This document shows, in pieces, positions 1 to 13,859 of a DNA stretch of 64,000 bases. Source of the stretch: Nansenia antarctica (Eukaryota > Chordata > Actinopteri > Argentiniformes > Microstomatidae). The translations under genes were made by a program, and so were the position numbers. The notes under the pieces are model-generated. The model saw only the letters and a program-made list of their open reading frames with translations, did not search any database and was not told the origin of the DNA. The stretch is taken from assembly GCA_963989245.1 (NCBI GenBank), contig OZ022339.1, positions 41,552,431 through 41,616,430 on the forward strand, read 5' to 3'. The number at the start of each line of letters is the position of its first letter. Position 1 is the first letter of the stretch.

Positions 1-279
1 CTGTCACCCACCCACCACTGTCAATGCAACGTACATATTGAGTATAATCATCGCTCTACAGAATACTATATGTACTTCAAAGGGGCAAATGACTCTAATT
101 TGTTATCGGAAATTAAGTGGAATATAATAACTTAATTAACTGCCGGAGAACACAATCAATTTGGGAGCAGGCTTCTCACTGATATTACATAATAGACTTT
201 GCCTTTATTAGATGAGGTATTCACTTCTGATCCAGCCTAAGAACAGATAGACCCCTGGTGGCAATGAAGAGATAAAAGC

Positions 280-283
<4 letters not shown>
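1..283. other. Unannotated AT-rich non-coding DNA
   Basis: I see no gene, repeat family or recognisable site in this stretch; it leads into a GA microsatellite. Confidence 0.6.
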
Positions 284-355
<72 letters not shown>

Positions 356-382
356 GAAAGAGAGAGGAGAGAGAGAGAGAGA
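284..382. repeat. (GA)n microsatellite
   Basis: About 99 bp of almost pure GA dinucleotide with a few interruptions (GACA, GAAA, GGA) toward the right end. The Leu-Ser-rich minus-strand reading frame across it is only a translation of the repeat. Confidence 0.97.
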
Positions 383-1480
383 TAGACTTAGAGGAAATGA
401 GGGAGGAGGTTTTTTTTCTTTTTTTCAAAGAATGGTAGCAAGGGCAGTGTGCTACTACACCACTCGGTTAAGCAGACCATATGCCTTTTATCAGACTTAA
501 ACAAACTTTGGCTGTAAACATTCCGACGCCAGCTAAATTGTAACTCTGTTTGAAGGTCGGCTCTCTCTCAGGACCTAATTTTCATATGCACATGTACTAT
601 ATGAGTGTGTTTAAAAGGGAGTGGAGAGGAGGGGAACACGGACACCTATCCCTTGGCCAACAAAGAGGCTTCTCGCAGGCTGAAGTGTGGGAAAAACAAA
701 GTCAGTGGCTGTGGCGTATGGCAGCCATTATCTCTCTGATTAAAAGCAAGACTCTTTTCCCCCTGCCTCGCTCCTCCTTGACTCCCCTCCAACACTGTCT
801 CAACCCCCCAAAGCCCTCGTCCAAGCCGCCGACCACAGATATTTTTCGGGTCCCTGTGTACTATGTATTTATGTGCATGCTCATAACTGTTGTGGTCAGG
901 GCAGTTTGCATATGGAGAGGAAAGGAGAAAGAGTCGAGAGTGAAAGAAAGAAAGAAAAAATAATGAGAAACTAAAAGAAATTGAAGAAAAAATGGAAGCA
1001 CATCGGGGTGTGAATAGTTGATTAGATCGAAACATGGTAATTGCATCATTGAACCAACACATTCCTCAACGACTTGAAAGTATAGCCTTTAAAGGTTTTT
1101 TTTCTTCAGTCACTTTCACACAGTTCCTCTTCACTGACATATTGTTGAGATGATCTTCTTGCTAATTCAGTGCAGTCTTGCAAGGACAAGGATAAAGTAG
1201 GCAGTTTTTCATGCTACTGCCTCATCCTATAGGCTACCAAGTCCTACATATAGCATTTTTCGCTAGCAATATTCTGACATTAAAGGTGACATGAAGACAT
1301 TACAATGTAACTTTAGCATTAGCTGGCTAGCCAACATAACTTAGTGGAGTAACATCTAACATATAAGCTAGCTGTGTAACATCTAATTTTTAAAAATACC
1401 GTCTGTAGTTACTTAGTGTACATTTCTGGAGAAGGTCTCTGTTGTGTGGGTGACTGAAACATGTAACTAGTGTCACAGTG
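383..1480. other. Non-coding DNA, purine-rich near 905-1000
   Basis: No gene is supported. A loose GAAA/GAGA-rich tract lies around 905-1000. The 62- to 138-codon frames here have no recognisable domain and mirror the purine-rich composition. Around 1320-1400 there is a small local duplication of GTAACATCTAA-type words. Confidence 0.5.
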
Positions 1481-2181
1481 TGATGAATGAATGAATGAAT
1501 GAATGGACTTTATTGTCATTGCTACAGTACAGGTACCAAACAACGAAATTTAGGAGGGGTGGCTCCCCTGGTGTTAGGAAAAGGAAAAAAAAAAAAAACT
1601 TTTAAAAAAAAAATCACAAGAAGGGAAGGAGCTGGTTTACATAAATAAAGGCTATGTACACAATCCACTGTACTATACTGTACAGATAGACGACTAGGGT
1701 TGTCATATTGCACAATAGTATTGTATCACGTTATTTAAAGTGACACAGTTTGCAGGCTTGAAATGTACATGTTTGTGCCTCAGCACTACACCTGATTTTT
1801 TCAGTCCAGCAGCTGCCATACAATCCGTCCAGACTGTCCAGGGCCCAGAACTTAGGTCTTTGCTGTGTTTAGGGCCTGGACGGCCCTGTGGTAGAAGCTG
1901 TTCTTCAGTCTGTTAGTCTTAGCGGCCAGGGCCCTGAACCGCCTTTTCGAGGGCAGCCTGGTAAAGTGTACGTACCCAGGGTGGGTCGGGTCCCTGGAGA
2001 TCTTGGAGGCGTTCCTGAGACAGCGTGTGTTGTACAGCTCTTCCAGAGAGGGGAGGGGGGCGCCGGTGATCTTCTGTGCTGTTCTCACGACTCTCTGTAG
2101 CGCATTTCTCTCCGCTGTTGTGCAGCTGGAGAACCAGTTGCAGATGCCGTAGGTGATGATGCTGCTGCAGGGCATTCTCAA
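1481..2181 (-). mobile_element. 5'-truncated L2/CR1-type LINE, 3' end of ORF2 plus 3' UTR
   Basis: Read on the minus strand this is the tail of a non-LTR retrotransposon. It has the C-terminal coding part of ORF2 (2181-1852), then a roughly 350-bp 3' UTR with an A/T-rich patch, an AATAAA signal near the end and a terminal (ATTC)n tail at 1481-1505. 3' ends made of short tandem repeats are typical of L2/CR1-type LINEs, and 5' truncation is the usual result of incomplete reverse transcription. No target-site duplication is obvious. A second copy of the same 3' end lies at 15395-15508 on the opposite strand, with 69 of 73 matching bases next to the tail by hand alignment. Confidence 0.88.
1852..2181 (-). 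pseudogene. LINE ORF2 C-terminal fragment (reverse-transcriptase polyprotein tail)
   Basis: This 109-codon frame has no internal stop or frameshift. It carries the pattern seen at the C-terminus of fish L2/CR1-like ORF2 proteins: a stretch like ITYGICNWFSSCTTAERNAL, then LQRVVRTAQKI, PLPSLEELYNTRCLRNA, a THPGY motif, LPSKRRFRAL and NRLKNSFYHRAVQALN before the stop. In complete elements this lies after the polymerase fingers/palm domain, which is absent here along with the endonuclease. The fragment cannot encode a working enzyme. The open frame suggests a fairly recent insertion. The annotated start is only the first available methionine, not a real initiation site. Confidence 0.85.
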
Positions 2182-4226
2182 CTAATACCGGTACATTCCA
2201 CTCAGTGCCCTATAGTTCCATGGGCAGATTCACCCTGTGCAGTATGTAGGGAATCAGGATTATCCCTATGGATTGTAACACAACCATAGTCACACAATGT
2301 GTATGTTGTGTGGTATTTTCCATCCACCATCACCATTTTTTTGGAAGGTGGAATATTGAAATGAAGATTGAGTGGGTTGGTGCTAGCAGTAGCAAATATT
2401 ATGTAGACAGAAAAGGTCAACATGTTATATTACCAGAAAGCATGGTGTAACGCCACCCTGTATAAGCAGCCATGCATGGGCTAAATACTGTAGATTAGAT
2501 AACACTAATGAATACATGTTCTGCATTCCAAATTCATAATGAAGTTCTTCAGTTCAAGTGTTTTAAAAGTGCTGACAGCCTTTTATGGTCAAAAGTCAAA
2601 GAGATTAGGTGCTCACAAGGGTATCTATTCAATGTTCATGGAACACATTTCTAATGTTTATATGTATTCAGGTAACAATATCTCATTCTCATTTACAGTA
2701 GATTAGCAAAGACTTTGAGTGCTAGGAAAGATGTGAGTTTTTTCAAAACAGCATGACAGTTACAGCAAAGATTATTTTTGGCATCATTCTTAATTACATA
2801 AAATTAAATAAAGGGACTACAATTAAAATAAACATGACATCTCCGTGTTATACCTTTTAACACTAAACAGTGTGTCAATTTAGTCCAATAAAGTTTCTAA
2901 ACATTAGTGTGCCAATGTGAAGGTGACAACAATGAGTGGGATGCATTGTTCAAATTGACAACTATGCTAAACTGTTCTAAAAGAGGTTCTTTGTAAAAGA
3001 CACATTTCCTGGCACAAAAGACACCTTTCAGCACAAACAAGCTCTAACAAGACCATGGAGAATTGTAGGGTTACTAGTGGTATGAGAGTTAATCTAGATT
3101 GCAATATGTGCATGAGAACTGTTACAAATTGCTTGTTATGACCTCACATATTTTCTCAAAAACAAACATAGGAAATTAGCTGTATGATTTCATTCTAGGT
3201 CACTGCTCACAATTTAGCTGTCAAGGCTAACATTACACACCAGAATCTTGATTCTTTAGAAAACACTACATTCACTGTTACACATTTCTCTGTATTCAAC
3301 TCGTTGGATATACAGTCTATCTTCAGTTCCTCTGTCCCTGTCAGAGGTAGAACTCCTCAGCTCGGCAGAAATAGGATGTGAAAAGTGTTGTGCAGAACGC
3401 CCTTAGCAAAGACCTGTTCACACCTCACTAACCTACCGCCTAGTGCAGGAAATCCCAGAAGAAGAGAGACATACACAAACCCAACAGTGGGAGAACTCTT
3501 ACCCTCACACACTCTCTCTACCGCAGCCACTGTCTGCTTCAACACCAACACTAGGCTGTTTTAATCCCTGGTGATTCATAGGAGATACATATGTAACATG
3601 CCAGAGTCTGTAAATGCTACCACGTGTGTATGACAGGCAAGGAAAAGGAGGGGTGAGGAGGAAAGTGTATGGGCCTACCTATCAAGTGCTTTTCTGTAGT
3701 AAAATAGAGGTAAATGTTTCCTGTATTGTTTTATTTTGCTTTGCTGTGTTATATAATCTGATGTCAATACATATTGTATTCCCCTGGTCACATACAGTAT
3801 ATAGTGAAGGCAAATGGGAGGGACTGACAACTGAACCCAGGGGCCCGAGCGTTGAGGCAAATATGTACTAGCCATTTTGAAACATGTTATATAACAGTTA
3901 TATACTGTAGCGTGCTTTCTCCCCTCTGATGCAGGTGTTGCAGTGCACCATTTGCACTGATGTGGTCTAGTTTCTTGAACCTCCCGGCCAATCTCTGCCA
4001 CCACAAGCCTCGCATAACCCTTTCCTGTGACACATAACCGATGGACTGAAAGAACCTCTATTTCAGGTCGCCGGCTGAGGCATATGTGATGGCATGCAGC
4101 TCATAGGTCACTTTAGAGATTAGAGATTTAGAGCAATGACGTGGAGAGACTTGCCGATATATGTTGACAGAGATGTTTGTTTAAAAATATCCCTTTAAGA
4201 AGAAGTTTACTGGATATGAAGTTGTA
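2182..4226. other. AT-rich non-coding DNA without recognised features
   Basis: About 2 kb with no gene, microsatellite or transposon that I recognise. The frames at 3357-3551 and 3675-4004 show no domain and no splice context. 3300-3560 is somewhat richer in C and A. Confidence 0.5.
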
Positions 4227-4294
4227 GATAATAATAATAACAACAATAATAGTAATAATAAAAATACAAATAATAATAATAATAATAATAATAA
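4227..4294. repeat. (TAA)n imperfect trinucleotide repeat
   Basis: AAT/TAA units run with interruptions (CAAC, AGT, AAAATACA). The right part, 4271-4293, is nearly pure. Confidence 0.93.
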
Positions 4295-4339
4295 ATGTTA
4301 CAGGGAACAACATTAACTCACAACTTGTTTCATATCTCT

Positions 4340-4680
4340 CGCGTGTAGCAGAGGGATTCCCTAGTGCCAGATGCTTCCAATTTTCCTCTGTTTTCGGTCA
4401 ACCTCCAAATGGTGATATTGGAGCCGTGGTTTGGTCCAAAACCCAAACCAACGAGGGAGATGAGCGACGGAGGCCAATAATAAGGGGGATGAGCGCTGGA
4501 CAGCCTTGACCCACATTCTAATGACCAGGGCTTTGATGGAGCAACACAGGAGAACATCAGCGCCTTGTATCCCACTGAAATAATAAGCTGACCTGAACCC
4601 CCTTTTTTTTGCTCCCTTTGAGCCCCAGCCAACCATCTGAATCCACTCTAGCCCCAAACGAGAAGCTTATTTTTCAAAGT
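4340..4680. other. Non-repetitive, balanced-composition block; possible regulatory DNA
   Basis: This stretch stands out from its AT-rich surroundings by even base composition and absence of low-complexity sequence. The two overlapping minus-strand frames have no recognisable domain. A conserved non-coding element is possible, but nothing in the sequence alone proves it. Confidence 0.2.
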
Positions 4681-6760
4681 GTCTCTCGTTTGTGCAAACT
4701 CGGCACCCTGACTTGAGAACGGAACAAAAAAAAAGTTGAATAGGGGATATAGAGTCGCAGTGGCATCTGAGAGCTGTCAGATTACCCTGTCTGGGTTTGA
4801 TGCTCCCACTCCCTGGATGGGTCAGAGTTTCCCTGGTGAAAGGGTAGTGCTGGGAAAATGTCTCTTTACAGTCGACACTTCTTTTGAGGTTGTCCTTCTT
4901 CACCATTTGTATTCGCTTTTAAACGCATTCATTAACTGATGTGTGCCAGTAATCTATGGTCTGATCAGTCCTGACTATGCGTGTGAGGGTTACGTCCGGA
5001 ATGCATCCTACCTAAAAAGAAGAAACAAAGTCACCAGGTCCTGTCAAAAGCAGAAAGACAAGACCTGGGTGCACGCTGTGTGTCCTACCGAATACCTCTG
5101 ATATTCAGACAGAGGTGTAGAATGCCCTAGAGCACAGGAGAGGCTTAAACATGTAAAGTATCACTGATCTGTATGGGCCACTTGACATTACCTAAAGGTT
5201 GAGATCCTGGCTTGAGGAACTGGTCCAGTTTCATATTTTTGCTTCATTTTTATTGTATTTTCCCAGCTATTGATCAGCAGCCACTGCAGTCCAAAGTGTC
5301 AGGATACACGCCCTGTGTCTCTCCACACCTGAACATGGACATTCTGTGCACACAGATTCTTAACATTTTATCTTGTGAACATCATTATTTTGTGTTGTAA
5401 CTGCTTCCTCATTGTGACCTACAAGCTTAATGTTGCTGTATGGCCTGTGTATGAGTGAAAATAGTGACTGCATGAAACAGTAAATGTGGCAAGTTTTATT
5501 ATTGCAGTGAGTCAAATTGGAGAGTTTGACCGTAGCACAATAAAAACTTGAACTGAATCGTAAACACATAAGAAATGGTCTGACAATAAACACAATGGGG
5601 TTGACAGACAGAGACAGAAACCGAGACAGAGACAGTGAGACAGTGAAAGGAAAAATAATCCTATAGTCATTATTTTCCTCAACATTGCCAGAAGACTTAC
5701 TCCACATGCAATCTATGTGACTTTGCTGATGTCACCAACCACAACCAGATGATTGACGGCTGAAGTGAAAAGTTGAGATCAATAAATAAGTTCTACATCA
5801 ACTCAGCAGAGTGATGGATAAGAGGACACTGTGGCTTAGAGAACTCCTCCCTCAGCCAAATGTGATTGGATCAGCATGCTGTATGTGTCAACAAATCCAA
5901 GTGAATAGTTGACAACATGTTTTAGTATCAGTTGAGAGGTATTGCAACAGAGGAGTGTGAGAACTGAGAATCAACTTTCGATTCTGTTGAAAAAGCTTAG
6001 TGTTCTTTCTGTGTGTTTCTGTATTGCTGTAAAATAGGAAATCATGCTACTAATGTCCCTCCTAATACATTTTTCGGGGTTTATTTGTTTCATTTTCGAA
6101 CAAACTATGACTAGACTACCATGTGAGACCGACACCAAGCATTTGCTACATGCTAGGAAGATGTGTGAAGCTGGTTGCTCTTGTTATGACTAAACAATGA
6201 GTTCGTTTTTTCAATGTTCCTTCTGAGTAAAGAATAACGTATATAACGTATTCTATCATATAATCCCAAAGACCTGATGAAACGGTGTCTGAGGTAATCA
6301 AATGCAAGTTTTTGCACAAGTTGGAGACGCTACCGGTGTAGAAGGTCACAGCTCTTGGTAAGATGTGTGGGTCGGTCCCTCTTGCCCTCTCGCCATCGGG
6401 CAGGTACTTATCTCTTTGACTGAAGTGAAGGAGTCAAGCCGCTCACATTAGAATAACAAAGGCGATGGTAGGCTGATTCGAGATGGCCTGGGTTCACAGG
6501 TGCGTACGGGGATAAATCCGCTGATACGGGGGGAGATTAGAAAAGTCAAAAGTGATCATGTGTAATTGGTTATCTCACCTCTAGCACCTCACAACGGTAT
6601 TATCCCTCCGTAAGCCTCCTTATATTCTTAAGTGGACAGGCTGCCATTGGAGGAGAGGCTGAAAGTTTAGGAGGCTTTGAAACATTAGTCTGAGAAAGTC
6701 CAAGATGGCTTCTCCCTGGGTCTGATGAAAGCGGGAAAAAACACACACATACTCAAGCTG
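4681..6760. other. Non-coding DNA, no confident feature
   Basis: Unique-looking sequence. 5600-5645 has a short GACAGA-rich patch. 6130-6680 is mixed-composition sequence that could be regulatory. No gene or mobile element recognised. Confidence 0.4.
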
Positions 6761-7289
<529 letters not shown>

Positions 7290-7660
7290 ATGATCAGAAT
7301 TATGGTATCAGAGTGGCTTAATGAAATGAGTGTTGGCCGCCTAATTTAATCAATATTAGAATATCTGCCAATTAGCACCATTATTTTACTTGCATGTGAA
7401 AATCAAGACCCTGCTAATTTATCGCTGCTCCATCTATCGCACTGGTTGCATTACAAATGTGATAACAATGGTTGATTTTTGATTTTCCCATTTTGAATTA
7501 TAGGGAGAGTCTAGATTCTAATTAAGCTCCATTGAAAGTGTTGATGAGGTTTAACTAGCAAAATTAATTAAAAGTTTTGTTAAGATTAGAATCATGACGT
7601 TTGGAGTATTTAATCAAAAATACATTTTGCAATTAATTAAAACCTCATTTGCATGTATAT
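7290..7660. promoter_or_regulatory. Candidate enhancer-like block rich in homeodomain, SOX and POU words
   Basis: Dense AT-rich but non-repetitive sequence. It contains TTAATTAA at 7564-7571 and 7633-7640, the SOX consensus AACAATGG at 7464-7471, ATTTGCAT (POU octamer core) at 7647-7654, and several ATTAG/TAATC words. Such clusters are common in conserved developmental enhancers of vertebrate gene deserts. The regulatory role is inference; AT-rich DNA yields some of these words by chance. Confidence 0.33.
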
Positions 7661-8051
7661 GTTAATTTGGGCGATATGATTTCAATCACAGCTGTGGCCA
7701 AACAGCATATACAAATCAAGCACTTCAACATGTTTGTCTTGACGCATACACCGGTAACCCTCGTTTTATATTCTACTTGTGAAGTACCAGAATTCTGCTC
7801 TTTGTATTATAGCAGAATCCTAATTATTTCCCTTCAACCGACTTTATAACCACAGATTAGCTTCCCATATCCAATTTTCATAGTCTTCTCTGATTACCAT
7901 ATTTAGCTGGCAAGCCTCTTAATTGAAGATACACAGTGTACATATAGTTTGTGAATCAGTATCAAAATGTTCTTAACTTACGAGGGATTACGACACATAT
8001 CTGCAATCCACTCCCTAATATGTAGCAACATTTGGATGAGTTGAAATAGCC
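7661..8051. other. Non-coding spacer
   Basis: AT-rich unique sequence continuing from the block to its left. No gene, repeat or transposon recognised. Confidence 0.4.
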
Positions 8052-8107
8052 AGAGAGAAAGAGAGAGAGAGAGAGGGGGAGAGAGAGAGAGAGAGAGACA
8101 TAGAGAG
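8052..8107. repeat. (GA)n microsatellite
   Basis: About 56 bp of GA with a short GGGGGA interruption near the middle. Confidence 0.93.
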
Positions 8108-9090
8108 TCACTCTTCCTTTCTGTAATCCCTTGCATCCGGTTGAGGTTTGCATTTCTCTCTCTCCTTCCCCTTGTCCGCAAAGGGAATAAGAGATTCAAT
8201 TAAAGGCACACGTAAAAGAGAGACACAGAGCCTTTTAGTGCTAGGTTAATGGTGAGTTATTGTATCAGAACGACACTGTGAACATTGCTTAATTTCCTCC
8301 TCTCTCTGCGGTTAATAGCTATTTTAAGAGCAATATGATGTATTACTTCAGGCTCCCTCCGGGGACTATGAGGGCTCCTGTTCTGAATCCATTTAAGGCG
8401 GCGAACGAATTCCTGGTCATATTCATCTTTATTTAAACATCCCCTCCTCTCGAATTTGATGGGAAATTAACTGTTAACCACTGTATTTTAATTCTGACCA
8501 GAATCCTTGGTCGAATGGTTGTAAAACATGACGTTTGGCCATGAAAATGTGTGCTGGAGGTTCCCCCTGGTATTAGGACTCAGGTTAGAATGTGGTTGCG
8601 AAGATGACAGGCTTCATGTAGACTTAAAGGGAGTTTAAATCCCTCTAGTGACAGTGTCGAAAGTGTGTATGGTTCCTTAAGAGTGGATTGGGTCACTTAT
8701 GGGCCGTATGAAGTAATGATTGGGATGATTTAGACCTTAGTACACACAAAGGAATGAGTTATGGGATGCAATTCAATTATATATAATTGACATGATGAGT
8801 TGTTGCTGAGTGGTGAGATTTGAAGAAGTAAAGACAACATGGATCCGAGTCAACAGTAACCTCAGAACCAAATGTTTGTCAGTTAACTATCGTTTATGTG
8901 TCTGAATTATTTATTTTATTTTATTCAAAATTGCAGTTATGAGACACTTCCAGGGGGGTCACTGACCTTCACTGATACGCCACAGGACACACAAAAGTAG
9001 CAGTAGTAAGTAGCCCTTAACATCGAGTAACATGTGTATGCATCTGCATTCTCTGTCTCACACACAGGAACAGGCAAACAGTCAGCCACA
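8108..9090. other. Non-coding DNA; possible regulatory block at about 8250-8560
   Basis: 8250-8560 is non-repetitive, with TTAATTTCC, TTATTTAAAC and GGTTAATAG words and no open frame of note. The rest is plain AT-rich sequence, with a short TTTTA repeat near 8910. Confidence 0.3.
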
Positions 9091-9135
9091 GACACACACA
9101 AACACACACACACATGCACGCATGCACGCATACAT

Positions 9136-9174
<39 letters not shown>

Positions 9175-9196
9175 TGCACATGCACACAAGAACACA

Positions 9197-9234
<38 letters not shown>
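9091..9234. repeat. (CA)n compound microsatellite
   Basis: CA units with interspersed GCACGCATGCA-type variants at about 9115-9140 and 9169-9190. It pairs in inverted orientation with the GT tract at 9450-9616. Confidence 0.97.
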
Positions 9235-9235
<1 letters not shown>

Positions 9236-9449
9236 CCCCCCTTCCCAAAATAATCTAGGGGGATCTAGGGCCCAGCTGTTTGGGCCTCCACATGGACAGT
9301 GAAGAGAGGGGGAAGAGATCACTGTGCCCCCCCTGCAAGTGTACTCATCGGAGGGTGAAGAAGACCCAGGGAGTGTCCCTCAGGCTCACGGGAGGTTTTA
9401 GCCAAATTAGAAGCCTAACCTCAGGAAGAGCAGCTCTGCTCCACTGTGC

Positions 9450-9469
9450 ATGTGTGTGTGTGTGTGTGT

Positions 9470-9506
<37 letters not shown>

Positions 9507-9511
9507 AGTGT

Positions 9512-9564
<53 letters not shown>

Positions 9565-9569
9565 TGTGT

Positions 9570-9612
<43 letters not shown>

Positions 9613-9616
9613 TGTG
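9450..9616. repeat. (GT)n compound microsatellite
   Basis: About 167 bp of GT with GA and AT variant units. It is the reverse complement type of the CA tract 215 bp upstream. Confidence 0.97.
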
Positions 9617-10430
9617 ACTCCTGCAGGATTGGGGCTTAATCGCTGCAGCAGTCATGTCCTGGGCACAATAATGGCACCATTTGTGAATGAGCTATTACCT
9701 AATGAAATCTGAAGAATGCTTGGCACCACCCAAGCTGACTTGGCATGGTAAGCTGGGTGCCTGTTCCAGCTCGCACCAGCCATGCCATCATATTTAGGAC
9801 TGGCGTTTCACTTTATGAGAGCGGGGGGCCAATGCGTGTTCTGCTCTGATTGTTTGGGTAAACTATCATTAGAGTGGATTTGGTTGGGCTTTGCTCCTAA
9901 ATACAGTAATGTATGTTATTGAAATGAAAGGTTGCAGAGATGTTAAGAAACCTTAAGAGACCAAACAAAAATAAATGTAAATGCAATACAATACAATTAT
10001 GTTATAATCAATTCGGATATAGTACTGTATATACAGTATTGCATGGAGCACTATTACTACAATACATGTAGCAGTTTATTTCAGTCTAGACTATGTATGT
10101 GCACCTGTTGGCAGCACATAAGGGAAAAGTCTTTTTTATATAGATTTTAAGGTAGAAGGGCAAGATGAAAAGCGTTTAATTGAGCACATAAAGGGAGAAA
10201 GCCCTGCCCTTTTCCACACTAAAACATACACTTAACATTTTTTGATTGAAAGCAGATTTGAAATAATGGGAAAATCTGTTCCTGGCATCAGCTATTGATG
10301 GTGTAAGTCTGCTGTATGTCGAAAGTAGCGAAAATCCCCCCCACTTATATGCTTCAATCTTTTCATAATTCTGTCGGGAGGCCTTAATGTGTTCTCTAAC
10401 ACTTGCAGTCAGTGCAGTGTTATACATCCA

Positions 10431-10438
<8 letters not shown>
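9617..10438. other. Non-coding DNA with a candidate regulatory block (9640-9900)
   Basis: 9640-9900 is non-repetitive mixed-composition sequence with no coding signal. A perfect 16-bp palindrome, TACTGTAT/ATACAGTA, lies at 10023-10038. The remainder is AT-rich. Confidence 0.3.
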
Positions 10439-10490
<52 letters not shown>

Positions 10491-10559
10491 TGCATTCACT
10501 TGGATGAATACACACACAGAAACACATGGGTACGCAATACGCATGCACACACTCGCCCG

Positions 10560-10621
<62 letters not shown>
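10439..10621. repeat. Two (CA)n tracts with a variant spacer
   Basis: CA at 10439-10486 and again at 10562-10621, joined by a spacer that still contains short ACAC, GCAC and CGCA words. The spacer therefore looks like a degenerated middle of one original tract. Confidence 0.96.
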
Positions 10622-10622
<1 letters not shown>

Positions 10623-10875
10623 TGTGACTGACATGAGTGCGACAGAGTAAAAGTTTGTCCACTTTGTCAATGTCATCATACTGCCCTCTTTTGTCAGAGA
10701 GAGTCAGGGAATGCATCAAGAACCTTTTTTTTTCTTTTCCTTTTTTTCTTATGAGGAGTGTTTTATTAAACTACCATTTAACGCTTGAATGGATGAATTC
10801 TTGTGTTTATCCCAACACAGGATTGTTTCTCCCCCTTTTATTATTTATTTTCTACATGTTTATGGAGGTTGGCGA

Positions 10876-10910
10876 GGGGGGGTGGGGGGGGTGGGGGGGG
10901 GGTTATGGGG
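10876..10910 (+). other. G-quadruplex-capable G-rich tract
   Basis: Four G-runs of 7, 8, 10 and 4 bases (10876-10882, 10884-10891, 10893-10902, 10907-10910), with short loops of 1, 1 and 4 bases. This satisfies the usual G3+N1-7 pattern on the plus strand. Confidence 0.7.
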
Positions 10911-11009
10911 TGTCGGAGGAGACAGACAGACAGAGAAAGAGGAGGGTAGACAACATGTCTAATGATTGCAATTATACAATTGGTGAAAAAATAATGACAA
11001 AAAAAATCC

Positions 11010-11300
11010 CTCCCATTTAAATGTAACCCCAATTATGTATGCCTCTCCCAGTAATTGTTAATCGATGTGATATTGATCTCTGCATCCAGTAACTAACCTC
11101 CATGCCTGTTTGATCATCTAGCACTGGCCTTGCGTCAATCAGTGGAGTCCAGGATCATTTGATGAAAATCAATGCCTCCATTACTCCATTTAAAAATGTA
11201 CTGCGGGTGCATCTAATACCCAGCAACAATAGAGCACATTGGATACCTGGAGATTACAATTTCAATTATCATATCAATTGATCGTGGTATACAATGACAG
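11010..11300. promoter_or_regulatory. Candidate enhancer-like block
   Basis: Non-repetitive sequence dense in homeodomain-type words: CAATTATG, GTAATTG, TTAATCGAT, GATATTGAT, TTTGATCAT, CATTTGATGA and AATCAAT. There is no coding frame. The resemblance to developmental enhancers is inferred from motif density only. Confidence 0.33.
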
Positions 11301-12495
11301 TGTCGGTAGTAGTGGAACAATTTACTTAGGAGTGACACATCATTGGAATTGTCATTTAATTGATAATTAATGACACATATTAAGACAAATATAGTTTCTT
11401 GTAAAGTGAATCAAATGTATGTATTTAGTATGACGTTACTACTCTTTGAAATGTTTCACATTTTGAATCAAAGCAGTACTCAAGAAAAGGTAAGCATTAA
11501 CTGATAAAGGGAAACAAGGCACCACAGGTAACTTATAATCATACACCTAGAAATCATACACTAAAATGTCATAACACAATGTGATAGTAATGGCTGTGAT
11601 ACAAGATTGGGAGTAATATTCATATGTGTAACCTTCTGTGCTCACAGTCAAGTGAGAATTTTCATTGAGTAGGGCACCCCTTGTGGGCGTACAGGAGAAC
11701 AGACAGGGGAGAGTGAGGCTTGATCTGTCTCTATATTTCAACCTGATATATCAAAGAAATATCTCTCAAATCTATGAATCAGTGTTGTATACATAATGTA
11801 ATATTCAAAACCACTGAACACTGGCTATGACTGATTATTTTCACTTTAGATGTTACCTGAGTGATTGTATATCAATAAACATGATAGCAACTAGTGATAA
11901 TGAGAAAGGGAGTGAAAGAGGAGTGGATTTACTTAATAGCAATGATCTATATTGTAAATATAGCATTGTGAAGAATATAGGTATCCAAGTATTTATTTAT
12001 AACATTCATCCCCTCTTTAACCTACAGTATGTGGAGCTGGTACCAACATTGCCTGGATTACATTATGCTAATACCAGCATTCAAATCAACATGAAATCAA
12101 ACGTTATGTGTACAGAACATTTCATATACTGATACAATAGAATGTGCTTTGACTGCACTGTGTTAAACTTCCAACAACCAGCTTACCTCCACTTTCCAAT
12201 AGGTCATTGAGAGGTTATTTGCACCTCTTATCCTGTGTATCTGTATATATGAGAGACAGGGCTGTCCAATGACATGTACAGTAAATAATCACCTCTAGAT
12301 GTATAAAGCTCCTGTCTTATCCTCCTCCTCATCACTGTCCTCGAAGGTTCAAGTACTGTAATGTCAAAATCCTCTTACTGGTCATTTGTGCCTGCCCCCC
12401 AGTGTCCAATAGGACCATAATGCCATTCAAATCCAATCCCTGCTACTTTATCCAGTTAGGAATACAATGTCCCTTAGTGTGATGACCATTGGATT
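11301..12495. other. AT-rich non-coding DNA, nothing recognised
   Basis: The frame at 11827-12132 has low-complexity AT-rich codons and no domain. No mobile element recognised. Confidence 0.45.
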
Positions 12496-13818
<1,323 letters not shown>

Positions 13819-13859
13819 GGGGGGGGTGGGTGTTGGGGGTTGGTGATGTGGTTGGGGGG
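13819..13859 (+). other. G-rich tract with G-quadruplex potential
   Basis: G-runs of 8, 3, 5 and 6 bases lie within about 41 bp, separated by T/G spacers; the last loop is long, so quadruplex potential is moderate. Confidence 0.5.

Noticed and set aside
10023..10038. Many TACTGTA/TACAGTA words across the window, suggesting Tc1-type CAGT ends
   Set aside because: Outside 50089-50173 they do not extend into longer terminal sequences; AT-rich short palindromes explain them.
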